NCBI GenBank assembly: GCA_018697195.1
Contig: CM031858.1
Location: 105,245,283-105,309,282 of the forward strand
Length of the DNA stretch: 64,000 nt
Reading direction: 5' to 3'
Source of the DNA: Certhia americana
Lineage: Eukaryota; Chordata; Aves; Passeriformes; Certhiidae
Shown here in pieces: positions 51,901 through 63,193 of the stretch. How positions within the stretch are numbered: position 1 is the stretch's first letter; each line of letters begins with the position of its first letter. The notes under the pieces were generated by a model that saw nothing but the letters and a program-made list of their open reading frames with translations, had not been told where the DNA came from and did no database searches. The translations under genes were made by a program, and so were the position numbers.

Positions 51901-54900
51901 AAGGCGTTGTTAGAGAAGCAGAAGTCAGAATGCTCCTGAGACACAAAAAGCTGTCAAAGTTTATAAATAGATTGAAAGTGTTGAACACTCATATAAAGGC
52001 AGCTTATGAGTAGCAAGTACATAATTTACTGCTGGCCAGATGCTCATTTTGGCGAAGATGGCCCTTCTACATGCCCAGATTTGGAGACATTTCTTAAACC
52101 TTTGATGGCCATCAGAAACAGGCTGCTGGGCTAGCCTTTGTCCTGGTCCACATGGAAGCTCTTATGGTCTTGCTAGTAGAGCAGAGCAGGAAAGCAATCA
52201 GTTCTTACTTCTCACAATTCAAAGGTGGAGGAACAAAGTTCTTCTCATTTGGTGCCTTTTCAAGGCCTCTGCACACAGCTGCAGCAGAGCCTTTGGACAC
52301 CCCCTGTTCCTGCCTCATACTCCCAGCTTCTGACTGCCTGTCCCTGAGCACAGGCATGATATTCATTGCCATTTAAAAACCACTTTTCCACCTGTCATCT
52401 ACCTATGGAAGGGGAATCTAACAAACTCCTGTTGGATTTTGTCTTCACTGTGTGTGCATCCTAATTCCAGGCAGAAGCATTTTGCTGAGGAGTCAGAGGA
52501 CACATTATCCCTCTTTTATCAGTACACAACCCCAGTCATAATGTATGCCCACAGGAAGAAACGCTTCCCATACAGGGAATGACTCAGACTAGGTCAAAGC
52601 AGCGATATAAGGAGTGTGGAGAAAAGTGAGCAGTAACTGCAGCTTAAAAAAGGTAGCATTTATCTTAACAGAGTGACAGTTGCTCACTGTGATGTTACTG
52701 CCAAGGGAGCATGGAGATTTTCTGAATCTGAAGCCCACCCTTCAGGAACCACTGATCTGGAATATAAAAAGACTGCACATGCTGAAAAAAGTCTTTTTTT
52801 ATGAGGCGGGGTCAGATTGTGATGAAGCTCACTCAGGTTGAGTGGGCAGGCGTTTTTCTTCTTGTTTTGGCCTCACTGGCATTAACACTATCATTATTAG
52901 TAAAATAAAACTGAATACAATGTAAATGCAATTGTGGTCCTGTTATGTACTAATAATTGATAATTATTAGATTTCAATAGATTCAATAGATTTCAATGTT
53001 TTTATTTTTTCTGAGTGACCAGCTCTTCTGGGAAGTAACAGTACGGGGTTGCCCAAGTAGGACTCTTGTAATGAAGTGAGGTGCAACAACTATCAGGCAT
53101 GAAGTTCACTCTCTGTTTATAATATTAAACAATGAGTAAGCTTTAAAAAATGCATAAACAGTGGTATAATAAGGCTGTCATTGAAGTATAAAGAAAAAAA
53201 TAAAACTGGTAAAAAGCATAACTGCTTTTTATAATAGCAAGCGAAACACAATCAGAAAACTGCTTCCTTTCAGTCTAATTGTTCCACCTGCCTGCATACA
53301 GCATGATACAAGAAGTCCTGGGCTTAATCACCTCTTAGCTGTGTCATGGCTCTTTTCTGTTGCAAAACACAGCAATGCACCAAATCAGCTAGAGACACCA
53401 GAAATTATTAAACATGAATAACCTTAAAGAGTCAGGCCAGCCTTTCTCAGTTTTTTGTGTATTCATTGGCCCAGGAAAAGAAAAATAGACAAAATCTACA
53501 GAATTTGGAAAAAAGCAGATTAATCATTCGATTTGTGTCAGAGATAGTTGTGTCTTGTAATATCTATCAGTTGGACTGTGCTGAGGACAGATGCCAAAAA
53601 ACTGCAGGGAAACCTATGAAGCTCTAACCCATGCGGCACAAGAAGTGCATCCTGTGTCTGACACAGAGGAAAAAGACTCATCACCTGGGAACAGCCTGTC
53701 TGCAGCTCATTTATGGAGAGAATGCACTGGTCTTCCCTTGTTCTGGCCATGTGTCTGGTTTCAGAGGTGTCTCTCAGAGGAGAAATGAGCTGGATTTCTC
53801 AGGCTTTGGTGTGCCCTAACCTGCATGATACCCTTGGGCAGGAAACTCATTGGCCTACAGAAAGTCTTGGGAGGAAAGAGGACTGAAGATAGCGACTATG
53901 TGTAGATTTATATTGTGCAGAGACAAACAGAGGTTGTGCTGAGTGGGCTGGGTTGGACTTACTTTGCTCAGCTTTGTCTGGGTTTTTTTTTCCTTGACTC
54001 TGCTTTGCTCAGGTATCATTTGAACAGACCTCACGTTTTTCATTTGTGTTTTTTAATCTTAGCACTCCTGAAAGAGAAATGTCTCAAGGTACTATTTGCA
54101 AGGTCATCAGCTAACCTGACTATAAAAACTCAGATAGCTCATTAAATTAAACTCTCTGATTTACTATAAAAGGCTAGAGAACCAAGGATACATTAAAAAA
54201 TCAAGTAAGAAAGAAAGAGAAAGTGGGAAGAAAGTTTTTTTTTAAGCACAGAGAATGAGAAAAGCAGAGATGTAAAGGGAAAAACTTAGAACCAGAAGAT
54301 CCAAACTTCCCCTTGATTCTAAACTTAGCTCAGCCACTGGCCCACCGTGCAGATGACTCAGTGCACTTCCTTGAACTTAAATCATTCCTCTTACAAAACT
54401 TGTTAAAGAAAGACGTCAGTGTAAATTAGATGTTGTGTCTAAGTTTAGCTATGGCCAATACATAAATATCGGAACTTTAATGTGTTCTCATTCTTGTCTG
54501 CTTAAGAAAGATGTGTATATACATATATATACATAGCAATGGAGAGAAAGACTTCTTTGCACTATTTTTACAGTTTCATTTGCATATATTGTTATTTTGC
54601 TGGTGACATAAGAGCTCACAGCTGATTAGAAGTTTAACCGTTTTCAGAGCAGCCTGATTGCCACAACGCCCAAGCACTCTTCATTCTCTCAAACTGTCAG
54701 GAAAGTTTCAATCCCATCCAAGCAGTGGGAGCTCAGAGAGTACACGTTTGGCATATAACATACATGATGGCTGATTTCTTGTGACACTAATCTTCACTCC
54801 TGCAGGAAAGGCAGTCATTTATTCATAACTCTACCACTCAAAAGTAACCATTCTTCTCACCATGAAGATAAATGTCAAAACAGAGACCATCCATAGGCTG

Positions 54901-55434
54901 AGTCTAATCTAATCTGTCCAAAATGAATATATATTTAGATCTGTGTCAAATCTTGAATAGCAAACCCTTTAGCCTGGGCAACTATTTCCTCAGTCTGCCT
55001 CTCCATCTATAAATATGCATATCAGAATGAATATATGCTATCAGAGAAGCATATTAATCCTGCTGACATGGACAGGATATGGTGCTGACCAATCTTTCTG
55101 ATACCAGCAAAGAGTCAGACAACAAAGCACAAGACTTCCAAAATGTGTAACAGAGAGGGAAGAAATTTATTATTTTTTTGTTAAAATATCTCTTTCATTC
55201 GACACGCACCTGTAATCAGCAGGCCCTCCACTCCCAAGTGGGTGGTCCAATAAATGAAAAAAACGGTCCTACCTGTATGTCTGTGAAAGATGGCAATGAA
55301 AATTTCTTTTCTCATAAAACTGTTAATTCTCATTGTCCCTCTCCTTTCTCCAGTTCACATTTCCATTTTTGGGATGTCAGCTGGGAGGTGTTTATTGATG
55401 CTACATCCTTTCCCATCAAGTTGTACCTACAGAG

Positions 55435-56878
55435 TTCCTGATATCCTCTTGAAAGTGGTTGTCACAATTTTCAACAAGAAGGATGACCCCAAAAACTACA
55501 GTCTCACTTCGGTGCCCAGTAAAATCATGGCAAAGGTTATTCTGGAAAGTATGGGAAAACACCTGGAGGACAATGCAGTCATCAGTCACAGCCAGACAGC
55601 TTCATGAGGGGAAAGTCCTGCTTATCAAATCTGATTTCTTTCTACAATAGGGTAACCCACTGAGCTGATCTAGGAAAGTCAGTAGATGTAATCTTTTTGA
55701 ACCTCAGCAAAGATTTTTATATTGTCTGACACAGAATCCTTCTGGACGAAATGTCCAGCACACAGTTGGATAACCATGTTACATGATGTGTGAATAACTG
55801 GCTCACAGGTTGGGCACAAAGGGAAACATTGACTGGGGTGATCTCAGACTGGCTACCTATCACTAGTGGAGTTCTGCAGGGCTCCAGCCTCAGTCCTGTG
55901 CTCTCCAACATCTTCATAATTTACTTGGAATTGGAAGGAATTCCAGTTCTGGACTGAAAGGACTGGAAGGAATACTAAGTAAGTTTACCAACACCACTAA
56001 ACTGGTAGGAGTTATTGACTCCATCAAAAGTAAGGAGGCCTTGCAGGTAGAGGTCCACAAATTAGAGACATGGGCAGTCACCAGCTGTGTAAAGTTTAAC
56101 AAGGGAAAGTGCCAAATTCTACCCCTGGGATGGGCAACCCTGATGTGTGTATAGATGGTGAATGAGATGCTGCAGAGCAATGCTGTGGAAAGGGACCTGG
56201 GGATCATGGTCGATGGCAAGTTGAACATGAGTCAGCAGTGCCCTGGCAGCCAGGAGGGCCAAGTGTGTCCTGGGGGGCATCAGGCACAGCATCACCAGCC
56301 AGGCAAGGGAGGGGATTGTCCCCTCTGCTCTGCACTTGGGCAGCCTCACCTTGAGTGCTGGGGCTAGTTTCAGGTATTACAAGTTAAAATTAACATTAAG
56401 CTTTCAGAGAGTGTCCAAAGGAGGGCCACAAGGATGGTGAAGGATTTGGAGGAAAAGCCATACAAGGAGTAAATTAGGTGACTTTGCATGTCCAGTCTGG
56501 AGAGGAGACGACTGAGGGGAGACCTCATTGCAGTCTTCAACATCCTCACAAGGGGAAGGGGAGGGGCAGGTCTCTTCTCTCTGGTGACCAGTTTCTGGAC
56601 ACAAGGAAATGTCGTGAAACTGAGTCTGGGGAGATTTAGGCAGAATATCAAGAAAAGGTTCTTTCCCTAGAGTGGTCAGGCACTGGAACAGGTTCCCCAA
56701 GGAAGAGGTCACAGCACCAACCCTGAGAGCGTTCAAGAAGTGTATGGAAAATGCTCTCAGGCACATGGTGTGATTTTAAGGTGTTCTACACAAGGCCAGA
56801 AGTTGGACTCCATGACCTTGATGGGTCCCTTCCAACACAGTATATCATATGATTCTATGACTATGATATTCTATAATG
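55435..56878 (+). mobile_element. CR1 LINE, 5'-truncated, with 3' end
   Basis: The copy starts in the reverse transcriptase region and runs to the 3' terminus. Recognisable peptide pieces, spread over different frames, include KKDDPKNYSLTSVP, the RT motif-B-like SGVLQGSSLSPVLSNIF near 55862-55915 and the LDLGIMVD-type block near 56185-56215. The CR1 3' part follows: 'gagaggagacgactgagggg' (56496-56520), 'cttccaacacag' and a degraded octamer tail ending 'gattctatgactatgatatt'. The expected RT catalytic segment is broken, with multiple frameshifts and stops. It is inactive; the 5' end is where the similarity starts and is approximate. Confidence 0.92.
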
Positions 56879-57927
56879 TCCTGGTACTGAGACACTGGAC
56901 AACACCATAGAAGAACCAGAAGCCACTGTCTTTTTTCTGTCCCACTCCTCTATTTCAAACTACTATGGATCTCTATGAAGTTTTTTTTTGTTAATGGAAT
57001 GTCTGACACTCATCTCAGAGACTGAAGAGAAAGAAGTCTTCTTGCTGTGGTCCTAACAAAGAAATTTTACATTTCAGAGAACCATACCTCTGTCTCTTGT
57101 AGGTTATTGAAGTTGCACAACAAACACTATTGCATAAATGGTAAACATAGTTTACGCTGCTTGCGAACTGTCCTATTTCTGGTGCTGAAATATCCTTGCT
57201 CAAAACTAAACTCCACTTTTACATTTGGATGAATCTTATCAGCAGCCAATGAATGAATTATTTCAAAAGATGAATTAGGTTTTGCACTTGTTCTACCTTA
57301 GCAGTTTGACCACATTACCATTAATGCATAATGAACTACTTTTCTTGTCTGTGTTTTTCAGGTGAGTAAATGAGCCATAGTACCAAAAAGCACTTTCAGA
57401 TTGTCCACATAGGTTTAGAATGTGGCTATGCCAGTATGGGATTACCTCTAGGAACACAAGTGCAAAAGGAGATCTGGCCAGCAACCTGCTATGAGTCACT
57501 CTGACTTGGTCTGTCACAACATTTGCACTTACAACTGGATCAAACCTTTATCTGGAATAGTTAGATCTGCACTGCAGCAGGATTGAGCCCACATATCACA
57601 ATGCAGAAATACACAAGCAGCATTGCTAGAAAGGGTCTGCTTTCTAAAGGTGGCAGAAATGGGTGCCAGGTGACAGCTGAAATGCCACAGAATAGTCCTT
57701 GTGCAGAAAAAACTAAAAGGATGTTTTGCAAAGTAATAGCTCAGTAAGGTAAAATAGCCAGAAAAAAAATTATTTAACATAACATGAAACAATAGTAGAA
57801 AATAAGAATCAAGAACCACGGTGTCACTTCCAGGCCATGGCTTCTGTGCATGTGAAGTAATCATGTGGAAAAGAAGCTAGCTGTGGGAGAGGATTATGAA
57901 CAGGTTGTGATCTCACAGCATGACAAA

Positions 57928-58476
57928 ATGGCCAAGAGGGCAAACGCAAGCCTTGTTAGCAATGAGCAGCACCTGCAGAAGGAGGAGTTAAAGAAAAAGT
58001 TGCTACTTTTTGTCACAACCTCAAGGTGGTCATTGCTAGGTTTTGTAACCATTTCTAATCTCAACACTTTAGCAAGGATGTTAATAAATACAAATGGTTC
58101 CAAGATAGTACCACCTGAGGAAAATCTCCCTCATGCTGAGCACTTAAAGATCAACCTCACTATCGCAAAGAAAGGGCACAGAGGAGAGCAAAGACTACCT
58201 ATGTGGAGTGGGGAATCTACAGACATTAGAGATTCTTTAGCAGGCTACAAATCTCTTGGACTCAAAAATGAGACAAAGAACAGAGTGTTAAACTGCCACA
58301 TTTGGAACAATTTATCCAGTAAATTTGCCAGCCCTGCTAGCCTTGCGATCAATACTGCTGTCATACAGAATAGTTCATTCAGAAATAAAATGCTGAATGA
58401 AAGAGTCCATGAAATCCTATGCCCTGTATTATCAAAAACAGAGCAGATGGATCACAAGAGTCCACTTGGGTCTTAA
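57928..58476 (+). other. Orphan ORF of 182 codons, coding status unknown
   Basis: This frame is open from 57865 to the TAA at 58474-58476. The first ATG is at 57928 in a good context (A at -3, G at +4); upstream in-frame codons back to the stop at 57853 contain no ATG. The predicted 182-residue product is polar, with a Lys/Glu-rich N-terminal part, one mildly hydrophobic stretch (LLLFVTTSRWSLLGFVTIS), several N-glycosylation-type NXS/T sequons and no domain I recognise. No CpG-rich promoter, obvious splice partner or nearby poly(A) signal supports expression. At this base composition an ORF of this length is uncommon but possible by chance. Confidence 0.2.
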
Positions 58477-59838
58477 AAATCCATGAGTGTATTTCAGAGG
58501 ACATGTAGTTCTAGAAGCTAAGTATGAGGTCCTTACATTTTTCAGGATGAGTTTTCCCTGAAGGTTTTTCCTGAAGACTAAATTATTTGTCCAGTAACTG
58601 CAAAGTAAACTGCAAAGGCATGAAGTAACAAGCCCCCAAAAGATCAAATTTTCTCTTGTTTTCCTATTTTTCTTAATTCTGGGTGAAAACATTTACAGAC
58701 AATAGACAAACTTTGTGTTTTGAAGAGGACTGAAAGGTTCTGAAAGCACGTGGAAAGGAGGTCAGCATCTCCACAAGCAAATCTTGTGAAAAGCAGAAAC
58801 TGGCTGCATCTGGATTTGCAACAGGGCTCTGTAGAAATTCATTTTCTGGTTTCCATGACCTATGTAGCTCTGTGACAGATGTGGTGTTGCACCACATTTC
58901 CAGGGGATGGTATCTACAGCAGCCTCCTTTACTATCTGACTGGACTTTATCATTTTGACTAAATGTCAGGAGGTTTTAATAATGTAAGGCTCCAAAACCA
59001 TGTCTTGCCTATTTATTCTTGTTTCCTCAGCCAGTTTTATCTGTTTCTGCTCCTAACTGTATAGCAGCATACAGAACTCCAGTAACCCTCACGAAATTCA
59101 TACTATAAGACTCAGTACTGCACATTTTCCAAGAGTATCATTTAAGATGGCACTTTAAATCACTGGGAACTGAGCTGAGCTTTTCCATGAAATTGTATTT
59201 GTTTTGGTAAAGTGGAATTCCAGTAGAGTGGGTCTCGGACTATCTCTATGTGATTTACAGCAGAATTTCCATCTTTTGCGCATCTTCAACACATACCAAG
59301 GACTTGATGAAGACCTTACTTTTCAGGTGGACCGGTCCTAAGTTCCATCCTCTAGCTACCATTATGAAGATGGTTCTCTTGGTTGTCTTAATCACATTTT
59401 CAATTTTGATGGGCAGGAAATGGCAGTGTAGTTTTATGTGTGAGCCCTGAATAAGCTTAAGAGCAGCTGTTTGCTGCATGCGGTGTGTTGGGAAACAGTG
59501 ATTGGATTTTGTTATGCTGGAAGTCTGGGAAATCACGCACATCTCCCCCTCCCCTCAACAGTATATTTTGGCGGGCGTGGAGGGTTGGCATTCTTCTCTG
59601 ACCTGGACTGCATTTAATTATCACTTTTATCTCACTTTGCAGTAACTCCTAATGTGTTCTACTGACATCACCAGCTAAGTTGTCTCAGTGTTTTCCTGTT
59701 CGTCAGTAAAATACTGTTGTTGAAACCAGTTTAAAAGGTGAATTCATGGCAGAGAGGATGTGACCAGCCTGACTCAAATCCTGGATTTGGAGTTTTGAAA
59801 AATAAAATGCTAAGAAACTGTCATTTAAATTCCTGTGC

Positions 59839-59860
59839 TTTTTTTTTTTTTTTTTTTTTT
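59839..59860. repeat. Homopolymer T22
   Basis: Twenty-two consecutive thymines, about 700 bp beyond the predicted ADCYAP1 poly(A) site. Confidence 0.95.
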
Positions 59861-60586
59861 AATTGTACAATCTTAGAAAGAAGTAGTGTTTAATTTAAAC
59901 TAAATTGCTGTTATTTTTCAACTCATACTTGAGTAAAGTCCCGGAGCTACAATAAAAATAATTAACATAAGCAGCTATTGCTAAGCTAAAGTGAAGATTT
60001 AAGTTCTGACCTCCACTTCGTGCCGACAAGCTACCCTGTGCTTTTTCACTGTAGCCACGTACTACCCTGGAAAACTCAAGGAACTCTTTGTCGTGTGGCA
60101 GTGTAATTTTTTTAGGACAGCTAGTACATCTTTAATCCGAAGAAAGATGCTGCCGTTGCCCAAGCCGGGTGACACTTGGAAGCACATTATCGCATACAGA
60201 ATGTTCATTAAAAGCGGATTAGGAGAAGATCTCATCAAACATACCAATTCCGCTTGAAATAAACGGCTTCTAAGCACAGGAATTGTTAGAGAAAAGGACC
60301 GTAGGCGCCGACTAGTTTGGTTTGCATATTTTAGAGAGTGTTTTGAGTTGATGTGTGTGGGACTAGGCTCTTTACTCCGGCAGTTCTGTTTAGTTTACTC
60401 GAACAGAGTAGAGGTGATAAAATGTGGAAACTTAATGAAAAGATTTCCCAGGCATAAAACACTGCAGAAGAATTCTGCTTAATAATGCACTAGTTAAAAA
60501 ACAAATTAAATGAAATGCAGCTTTCACTGTTAGGTTCTAGATTTCTCTCCCCCAAACATTAGACGAAATTGCATTGTTTACAAAAA

Positions 60587-60592
60587 TTTATT
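60587..60592 (-). terminator. ADCYAP1: Distal ADCYAP1 poly(A) signal AATAAA
   Basis: On the minus strand the context is ATTAATAAATTTTTG. It is followed after about 20 nt by a cleavage-type site (near 60568-60572) and a G/U-rich stretch containing TTTGGGGG at about 60550-60557. That spacing and downstream element fit a functional vertebrate poly(A) site. Confidence 0.65.
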
Positions 60593-60789
60593 AATACAAA
60601 CTTTACACACTTTATATAACAGTTATCAAAGTCCTAGTTATAGATATCATGTGTGTAATAATACTTTGTTTAAGTTCTTTTTATATTCATTTGCACACAA
60701 AATAAGTTCTCCAAGACTAACATCTACCTACTATGACTGTATCTCAAATCTGCTCAAATTTTGGTAAGGCTGTTGGCATTTCTGAAATT

Positions 60790-60839
60790 AAAAAAAAAAA
60801 AAAAGAAAAAGAAAAAAAGAAAAAAAATTTAAAAAGAAA
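60790..60839. repeat. A-rich (AAAAG)-type simple repeat
   Basis: A15 followed by A-runs broken by single G residues for about 50 bp in the plus strand; U-rich in the ADCYAP1 mRNA sense, about 200 nt before the distal poly(A) signal. Confidence 0.9.
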
Positions 60840-61089
60840 TCGTACAAAGGATAATAACCTAGGTGATCACTTCATAATGCTTGCGACTAGCCACTGAACT
60901 CTAACTGATAAGGTCATAAACAAAACGTCAAGAGAGCCCTATGTCATTATACCACAGCCGACACAAACACAGCGCACTCTGCCCATGGCCAAAGAACAGA
61001 AGGACGACTAAAACGCAAGCCGATGTGTTGCAGCATCGTAGGGCCACTAAATAGCCATCCGTGAACTCGTGGCGTTTTACAAGGTGAAG

Positions 61090-61441
61090 AGAAGGCACGA
61101 AAGCTGCACACTGCGCCCCGCGTCCCTGCGCCCCGGGAGCGCGCCCGGGCGGGCCGGAGCCGCCGGGGCAGCGCGGGCGGGCGGTGCCGGTCGGTGCCCG
61201 CCCCGACGGGCTCTGCCCGGCCCGCTCCGCTCCGCCCGGACGGGGAAGGAAGGTTTTACCCGCGAGGGTTTGTTGGGGGGGTTGGGGGGTTGCTTTCCGA
61301 CGTCTTGAATGCGGGGCTCGTTTTGTGTCTTTGGAAAGACTCCTGTAAGGTTTGTGTGGTGAGCTGGAAGGAAGCGGGTACCTACGTGTCCTCCTTCGCT
61401 CCCGGCCCGGGCGGGGGACGGGACCGGCCCCCGGGCAGACG
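61090..61441. promoter_or_regulatory. CpG-rich island in the 3' UTR region, with plus-strand donor
   Basis: An abrupt switch to very GC-rich, CpG-dense DNA occurs at about 61115-61250, continuing with G-runs (61275-61289) and a second CpG-dense part to 61441. There the plus-strand sequence reads GACG|GTAAGA, a good splice donor (GT at 61442-61443). This arrangement is what a CpG-island first exon of an antisense noncoding transcript would look like. The long minus-strand frame across it is a by-product of GC-richness. It could also simply be GC-rich UTR sequence. Confidence 0.4.
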
Positions 61442-61742
61442 GTAAGATAGGAGTCCGTACATAGAGAGATGAGGTGAAAATGGTTTATCTCGTTAGAAAC
61501 TGGACCACAGGTGAACACTACACATTCTTTTATGACAAAAGTTTGTTTTATGAAATAAATTTTACTAAGCAATAAGCCAGAATGTAGAAAAATACATTTT
61601 ACCTCCAAACTCAATAAACAAGGAACAAAAACTTTCGTAGTAGTGCATAATTCTTTAGTGGTAGCTACAACAGGGGTTCCTAAACTTGTACAATAAGAGC
61701 TTGCATAAAACAGAACAAAGGAGTGAGAGAGCGTCCACAATC

Positions 61743-61765
61743 TTTTTTTTTTTTTTTTTTTTTTT
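61743..61765. repeat. Homopolymer T23
   Basis: Twenty-three thymines on plus (A23 in the mRNA sense), lying between the two CpG-rich islands. Preceding minus-strand sequence does not show a retroposed gene, so I treat it as a simple repeat and not a pseudogene tail. Confidence 0.95.
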
Positions 61766-61969
61766 CCAAAAAGAACATAACCCAAAAAGGTGACTCAGAT
61801 GGGTTAAACAGAGCTCGGAAAAGTTCGAAGAGAGGATGAGAGGCGGGAGGTCCTACAAGAAAAAGCAATCAAAGAAAAGAGCAACTCCGACCGAAAAATG
61901 CAAAGGCGAGAACCCTGCTCATTATTACACATGATGAGAAGCATGGACAGCACTGGAGAGTAACACACT

Positions 61970-62120
61970 GTACTTTGCATCCAGGTCCAGTACCGAGCTG
62001 CCCGGGGCAGTTGGGTAGCGGATCGGAGGTGGGATCGCCTCGTCTTACCTCGACCCTGCGGCACCGGCTCCGGTACCGACTCCGGCCCCGGGGCTCGCCG
62101 GGGGCCGCCCCTGCTCACTT
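61970..62120. promoter_or_regulatory. Second CpG-rich island, with minus-strand donor
   Basis: CpG-dense stretch with repeated CCGGTACCG and CCGGCTCC-type units. On the minus strand it contains GTCGAG|GTAAGA (exon end 62049, GT at 62047-62048), a near-consensus donor. It lies within the predicted ADCYAP1 3' UTR, so it might be a cryptic donor for UTR splicing or the first exon of a separate minus-strand transcript. Function not established. Confidence 0.35.
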
Positions 62121-62301
62121 CCCCACTCTTTCCAAACGGGTCCTGTCTCTGCTTTGGCTTTGTTCTGCAACTCTGCCCAGACAGCCAGAAGAGCAGTGCA
62201 CGGGGCTTAGTACTTACTACCCTTGCTGCTGGCTCGGGAATTTGGGGTTGGGGTTTTGAGTTTGGCTATTTTTGGTTTTATTTTGATTATTTTTATTATT
62301 T

Positions 62302-62327
62302 TTATTATTATTATTATTATTATTATT
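62302..62327. repeat. ATT trinucleotide microsatellite
   Basis: About nine uninterrupted TTA/ATT units within a wider T-rich stretch (62275-62345). On the mRNA strand this is an AAT repeat in the ADCYAP1 3' UTR. Confidence 0.95.
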
Positions 62328-62768
62328 TTAGTTTTGGGGTTTTTAACTATTTCTCCCTCCAATAGGCAACAGAGGTGCACAATTTGGATCGAGCTGTTGT
62401 TTTCACAAGATAATTATCCTCTAAGCTCATTGTCTGAGGATACACTAATAGAGATACAACTGGAATCAAAGAAAGCAGGAGAGAAAAAAAAAATCGAAAT
62501 CTAGAAGAAAGGGGACGCTGCCCCTTCAGAGAGGCTAGTGGCAAAGGAGCCTGCCTTTAGACTCACCAGGGGAAGAATCTGCTTCACCAATTCTCCCAAA
62601 TCAATTTCCTCATAATCCCCCTGGGAGCAGGTCATCCTTCTCTATGTACAGTAGCAAATGGTGAAAATTAATGTCTTCGACCCTGTCGTGGATAAAAATA
62701 CTATCCTTTTAATTTCTGTTACAAAAATAGGAGTAATATTCAAAACAATGATTGTCTCTTTTTTTCTA

Positions 62769-62774
62769 TTTATT
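62769..62774 (-). terminator. ADCYAP1: Proximal candidate ADCYAP1 poly(A) signal AATAAA
   Basis: Minus-strand context ATAAAATAAATAGAAAAA, about 420 nt after the stop codon. The downstream region has a short U-rich stretch (TTGTTTTGAA) but no strong GU-rich element, so use of this site is less certain than of the distal one. If used, it would give a short UTR that keeps the AG microsatellite and drops the CpG-rich islands. Confidence 0.4.
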
Positions 62775-62863
62775 TTATATAAAAACATAAACAGCTCAGG
62801 CGAATTCTTGTTCTTGTGCAGGCTTTTCATGAAGAATTGTTCTTTACTATTCTTAGTAGTATT

Positions 62864-62892
62864 TATATATATATATTTATATATTATATATA
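62864..62892. repeat. TA dinucleotide tract
   Basis: Interrupted TA/ATA tract in the proximal 3' UTR; self-complementary and able to form a short AU hairpin in RNA. Confidence 0.9.
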
Positions 62893-63099
62893 ACTTAATG
62901 ATTGGTCCACAAAGTAGATCTGTGCGTTTCTCTAGTGCTTTTTGTACAAAAGAAAAACAATATTATTATCAAAATATTCATTTAATGGCTTTACTTCATA
63001 CATAAATACATGTTTAGATAACACAGGAGCGGTGATTGTTCAGTCAGTTTGGAAATGACTTTTGTTTTTGTTTAGATTTTTTTGTTGTTGTTGGGTTTA

Positions 63100-63100
<1 letters not shown>

Positions 63101-63152
<52 letters not shown>
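63101..63152. repeat. CT microsatellite in ADCYAP1 3' UTR (AG in mRNA sense)
   Basis: (CT)6, one TT interruption at 63113-63114, then (CT)19 to 63152. It starts about 41 nt downstream of the stop codon in the mRNA sense, where it reads (AG)19 AA (AG)6. A length-polymorphic dinucleotide repeat in the 3' UTR of avian ADCYAP1 has been studied for association with migratory behaviour; the position fits, though I cannot confirm it is the same repeat. Confidence 0.97.
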
Positions 63153-63154
<2 letters not shown>

Positions 63155-63193
63155 GGACTTTGTATACACAGGAGTGGCTGGTTACTCACATCG

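Larger units (their letters stand above)
44721..55434. other. Intergenic, no gene recognised
   Basis: No protein or RNA gene recognised. It contains T19 runs at 48160-48178 and 48918-48936 and small local duplications such as an 18-bp repeat at about 49450-49490. The moderately GC-rich spans 46060-46200 and 50150-50410 have no CpG-island character. No transposon identified. Confidence 0.55.
56879..60567. other. Intergenic, downstream of ADCYAP1
   Basis: Holds an orphan ORF at 57928-58476 (separate entry) and a T22 run at 59839-59860. Nothing else is recognised. The last few hundred bases before the poly(A) site of ADCYAP1 (60000-60560) look less repetitive and could contain conserved noncoding sequence. 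Confidence 0.5.
60568..63193 (-). other. ADCYAP1: ADCYAP1 3' UTR (long form)
   Basis: This is the sequence after the ADCYAP1 stop codon on the minus strand, running to the distal poly(A) site. No splice acceptor-based interruption is needed. It contains a proximal AATAAA (62769-62774) and a distal one (60587-60592), giving alternative UTRs of roughly 0.43 and 2.6 kb. The proximal part is AT-rich with AG, TA and ATT microsatellites; the distal part contains two CpG-rich islands and long A tracts (minus sense). Low-complexity and AU-rich runs could affect mRNA stability. The long form is inferred from signals only; transcript data are not available here. Confidence 0.6.

Noticed and set aside
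60928..61785. 285-codon minus-strand frame across the first CpG-rich island
   Set aside because: It starts inside an A tract, runs through UTR-like sequence and is held open by GC-rich DNA; no recognised domain and composition changes abruptly within it.
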